DNA from: Fasciolopsis buskii
Taxonomy: Eukaryota; Platyhelminthes; Trematoda; Plagiorchiida; Fasciolidae
Reading direction: 5' to 3'
Assembly (NCBI GenBank): GCA_008360955.1
Contig: LUCM01006553.1
Coordinates: 1-64,000, forward strand
Length of the DNA: 64,000 nucleotides
How positions within the stretch are numbered: the stretch's first letter is position 1; each line of letters begins with the position of its first letter. Both the position numbers and the translations under genes were made by a program. The notes under the pieces are model-generated. The model was not told the origin of the DNA. It searched no databases and worked only from the letters and a program-made list of their open reading frames with translations. This document shows, in pieces, positions 59,981-64,000 of the stretch.

Positions 59981-60279
59981 CTGGAAGGGCAAAGGTGGGA
60001 TACGATTTGCGATAGGATAAATTTCAGTAAGTTTTCAATAGGAGTTACATCAGTTAGAAGAAATCAGACAAACTGGATGTAGAGCCTGAGTAAACATGGT
60101 AATAGTCATAGAATTTGCACTTTGCCTAACCGTAAGAGAAGATAGTTGAATGAGTAGTTTGAATGTGAGTGCCTGTTCCTTCATATCAGACCAGAAACTG
60201 TGAACAGCACTAGAGTTTGGGGAGTTTAAGTCAACTTTAGTGAATCTGTGTCGCTGATACGAAAACATAAGACCGACAG

Positions 60280-60990
60280 AAAATGGACTATTGAAAATGG
60301 ATCGCATAAAAGAGCTACAGACTAATGAAACGACACTGATAACGAAAGCCGACAAAGGTAAGGGCACTGTTATCCTTTATAATCCACCTTACACAGCAGA
60401 AATGAAAACATAGCTGACTGATTCCTTAAGATTTACAAAAACTCAAAGGATAAAACCGCTCGGGCAAGGAAGAATTTCCTGTTGTTGAAACTACAAGATG
60501 GCATAGACATGGCCACATCGGAAAAGGTAGTGCCAACGGATATGGCAATTCCTAGATTATACGGAGTCCCGAGAGCGCACTAGAACCGGTACCTTTGCGA
60601 TCAATTTTGGACATGTACAACTGACCGCATCATGCAGTAAGAAAATGGTTAAGTGTAGTCTTAGGACCAGTGAGACTGACGGTTTTGAAACAGTCTGTAA
60701 GAAAAATTATTTCGTGCACGATGTAAATAATATAAACTGGAAGATGAATCAGTTCTTTTCGTTTGACGTCGCTTCACTGTTCGTTCACATCGCAAATGGT
60801 GAAGCGAGTAATTACGTTTGACTTTACCCAACAAAGCAACACTGGCATACCGATAATGGTGGATGAACTAGAGGAAATTCACGAAGCCAACACGTACAGC
60901 GTCCAATTCATGTTTGTAGGTACCTGTAATTTACCCTGTTCCGTTGCTCCGGAAAGTTCATTGGTACAACACATCCACTGTTTGCACTGA
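60280..60990 (+). mobile_element. Penelope-like element, N-terminal reverse-transcriptase fragment
   Basis: Plus-strand translation gives ELQTNETTLITKADKGKGTV, then ILYNPPYTAEM (60310-60410), the ADKG...V block at the start of PLE reverse transcriptases. After frameshifts it gives PRLYGVPRAH, a GLPK.HK-like block (about 60550-60585). HHAVRKWL-like text follows near 60630, then MNQFFSFDVASLFVHI (60744-60795), which corresponds to SFDVVSLFT. The catalytic core after this point is not recognisable. The order is correct but at least three frameshifts make it dead. Confidence 0.75.
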
Positions 60991-63299
60991 CCTTTAAATT
61001 TACAGTATCAATGGACACCCCTGACGTCATGCACACGCACACAGTATCGCAAAACGCAAAATGTTTCACTCAATAGATGATTTCTTTGGTCCACCAGCTA
61101 TTAGTTCAGACGTGGAGTTTTGCTAAAATCCTGTTCCGGAAGGGTTTTTCATTACAACGACTCGATCTTAGCACTCTTGCATTCCAATTCGCCAGGACCA
61201 ACGACGGGCCAAAAATTCCAATTTCAAGCCACCAACCAGATCTGCTCATTATTCGTCAGTCAGTTTTATGTCTCGTTTGCTCTGTCGTGTACTAAATTAT
61301 GTTCTTTGCTTTTATTTCAACATCGCAATCCTCTTCCAGTTTTTCAGCACTCCATATTTGCAAAATTGTTCATGTGCTAGTAATTTTTCAGATGGCTTAC
61401 AGATTCAACGGGATTACTCTTCAGACCATCGTTTGGTGACATTTATACAGCTAAATTAGAGAACAGTCAATTACAGTAGTGGGTTACACATTGTTCGGAA
61501 ATAAATTTGACGTCATTCATCGGAAAGTCACGGTTTGCATTTAGAAAAGAAGTTTAACGGCACAATAACCTTTCTGATTATATCTCGGAATCGTCAGAAC
61601 GATAGATCCATCTAATTGTCAGCGCACAGAAAGGTCACATGGGATGGTCAGCGTATACATTTCCACAACCTCGTCCCAATCAAAATGAGACAAAATCCAG
61701 CTCATTTGTTATTCAACAGAACTAGGATAATTTGTGCCTATGACATTATCCAGTGACTATCCTGAAAGTTTTGCACACAAAATGCCGATGACACTGTCAA
61801 AGAAACGCTACGAGGAAAGGACGCAGAAGATAGACATCCAAAACAACTGGCTCTGTTAACTTGCCGTTTAAAGGATACTTCCCAGTAGTCATTATACTCC
61901 ACCATCTACGGCTTGTGATTGATAGAACATTCTATACCACGAAGCTTCACAATAGCTTTACATCCAATTCGGTTTGTGCTTTAAACGAAGGGACTGAGTA
62001 TCGAAGTCCGAATCTTTTTCGCTTATGTATTCGTGCACGTCTCCCCGTGAAACCACTCATATGGGTATTACAATTAGGTAATTTTCCGAAGGGATTCCTG
62101 GGCATCATCCGGTTGGTTCAACACAGGAACGATGCTGTTCGCTCACACCTGGCTGAGCCAAACTAACCGGTGAATGTGACAGTATTTTCCACCCGATCGA
62201 CAAAGTTTCAAGCAGATACTCAAAGCTGCCTCAGCATCAGGTCCTCCCAATTTAGGAAGCCGTGAATATTCGTTTACATGGTACTCCGTTATGAACATAC
62301 AAACAGTTCGTTCAAACGCTGTAGCTTTCCTGACCCATCCCTGCCAACCGAAGAAAGAACAGCTAAGGTAAGTATACGTATTTGTGGTGCACAGTTGGAT
62401 CAGGACTAAATGTGTGCCACTTTTTCCATCGCAATTAATCCATCCCAATTCACTACCCTTATTCTCTTTCGCAGTTCGTACTGTTCATATTTAATGTGAT
62501 TAGTTGTCATGCTCATGAACCAATGGAAAAGTACCGGTTCGTTAATCGGTTTTATTTTCAATGCTTCTCGTGGAGTTACTCGGACGAGAACCAAATATTC
62601 TACACACAATGGCAGGCAGGAAGTGAGTCAAGGAGATCTGAAGTTTTTCATAGGATGTATTGATCAGCGTACAAGCGATTATTAAAAAGGTGAGATTTTG
62701 TGAACTTCGATCCTAAGTCGGCGGTTGTATGTGTTTTGCCTGAAAATAAGTGGGGAAAAGTTCGTTTCTCACTACCGCCAGATAGTTGGGTTTATCCCAA
62801 GGCTGCGGTTGGTAGTACTAGTCATGTTCATCCTTTCGTTAAAACCCAGGTGACGTTGCTTGTCCGAATGTTTCCGTGGGACTCATCTTAATCTCCGTCT
62901 GTGTTTGTACGGATAGTACACGGTCTTAAACAAACTGGGGCACTCATTCGTGTCCTCCTGAACCAACCTCTTCTCAGACTGCTGATGCATTGTTCATGGA
63001 GGACTATCCGAAAATATAAATTCTCTTCATTCTTCTAGCTTTGACGGCGGTTTAACGCTGATTCAGGCCTTGTCATCTCTGAAGGTTCTGTTCCTGTGTA
63101 TAAGTGCGTATTTTAACTGTTTGTCTTCGTTCATAACACTAAAACCACCCACCCATTCTGTTTTCGCCCTCCTAGAGATCTGATCAATGCAATTTGCATA
63201 TTAAAGAGCCATTGATAAAATGACATTCCGTGGCAAGTGGACTCAGATTTATCCTGTCTATGTATGTACTTGAGTTTGCGCGTCGGCAAATGCACTTAC

Positions 63300-63300
<1 letters not shown>

Positions 63301-63326
<26 letters not shown>
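63301..63326. repeat. (TG)n microsatellite
   Basis: There are 26 bases of pure TG repeat. A shorter TG tract lies near 22167-22180. Confidence 0.95.
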
Positions 63327-63331
<5 letters not shown>

Positions 63332-64000
63332 ATGTGTATGTTACCAAGATGGACGGTAATTTGTCGCTTAACTCTCTTTCTCCAATGAGTACTGAGAGTT
63401 GCAGGATCACATGATAATCGAGACACGCGCATTTACTTACAAGAGTGATCTTCGGAATGCGCTTTCTTCGGGAATACAAACAGCCTATGAAGCGAATCCA
63501 ACGAAGGGAGAAGAAATCAGTTTACCGAAGAAAGATGAAGCAAGCCAAAACCCTAGAAGATCTGAAGGACTCGCAGCAAAGCGAGGTTCTTCCAACTTTT
63601 CAGGTGATTCAATCGTCAAGACCTGGGAAGTTTGGGTGGCGGTTTTAAATAATCGTTCAAGGTAATTTCCGAACCAGGAGACGTACTTAGGGAATCGGTT
63701 GAACTGTCGTGAGTTCACTTGAAAGACCGGGATCACAGGAGCGTCTAAGAAGGACTAGGGGCATTTTAAAAATCGATTATTCACTTTTCACGGCAGCTCT
63801 AAAGTCCTCAAGCCAAAGCTTTGGCGTTATTATCTGGTGGAGATATAATTTAGCTTACGAATCAGGACTGCTTTTGCGCAGGAAATAAACACTTCCGATA
63901 TACTACTGGCTATTGAGAAAGACGAGTTATATAGGAGAAGAATGGCTTCTCTAGCAATGGTTCTTGACTAATAAGGATGTGTTTTGGAATCTCATAGAAG

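Larger units (their letters stand above)
59981..64000. other. Upstream intron or flank of the Neto-like gene
   Basis: This stretch holds the PLE fragment at 60280-60990 and a TG microsatellite. Two exon-like frames are unplaced: 62163-62338 on the minus strand and 63491-63602 on the plus strand. The exon for the first half of CUB1 was sought here and not found. Confidence 0.45.

Noticed and set aside
62406..62609. Minus-strand frame considered as the first half of CUB1
   Set aside because: Its strand-like text would duplicate a strand already present at the start of the 59980 exon, and it lacks the first CUB Cys.
1..64000. CRISPR arrays, prokaryotic operons, integrated phage or intact LTR elements
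   Set aside because: No spaced direct repeats, ribosome-binding sites, phage-like gene order or paired LTRs were seen. Everything fits invertebrate nuclear DNA.

Overview
The window looks like nuclear DNA of a parasitic flatworm, most likely a large-genome digenean fluke. This is inferred from three things: short exons with GT-AG introns from under 100 bases to about 9 kb, a moderate AT excess, and a dense load of decayed RTE-type LINEs, Penelope-like elements (PLEs) and tRNA-derived SINEs. There is no operon, no prokaryotic gene organisation and no CRISPR. Most long open frames are chance frames or shadows of decayed retroelements. The real genes only appear when exons are assembled by splice sites and phase.

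Left side (1-16.5 kb): an antisense RTE LINE (1 to about 3.1 kb, minus strand) and a second RTE copy in the opposite orientation (about 13.4-16.4 kb, plus strand) flank a plus-strand gene. Its last seven exons run from 3791 to a stop at 9376. Every junction is phase-compatible, and I do not recognise the protein. A PLE reverse-transcriptase fragment lies antisense in its third intron.

Middle and right (22.3-60 kb and beyond): one long minus-strand gene fills the rest of the window. Reading in its own direction it has a CUB-domain exon (59980-59717), short linker exons including a 30-base microexon, a divergent second CUB-like region (46943-43142), a juxtamembrane helix, one transmembrane segment followed by five arginines (37324-35878), and a cytoplasmic tail of roughly 760 residues ending at 22272. 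The CUB exon carries the signature of NETO (neuropilin and tolloid-like) proteins, which are auxiliary subunits of kainate-type glutamate receptors and, in insects, organisers of neuromuscular synapses. The signal peptide and the first half of CUB1 lie upstream, probably beyond the right edge.

The introns of this Neto-like gene hold most of the mobile DNA: PLE endonuclease fragments (27.6 kb, 40.4 kb), a PLE reverse-transcriptase fragment (60.3 kb), an RTE reverse-transcriptase fragment (44.1-44.9 kb), SINEs (47.8, 52.1, 58.4 kb), a TGAC-rich minisatellite (46 kb) and several microsatellites. No intact mobile element is present. The most interesting signals are the fluke Neto-like receptor with its long unfamiliar tail, microexon and possible stop-inducing cassette exon, the unidentified plus-strand gene, and the two-copy 5' module of the RTE element.
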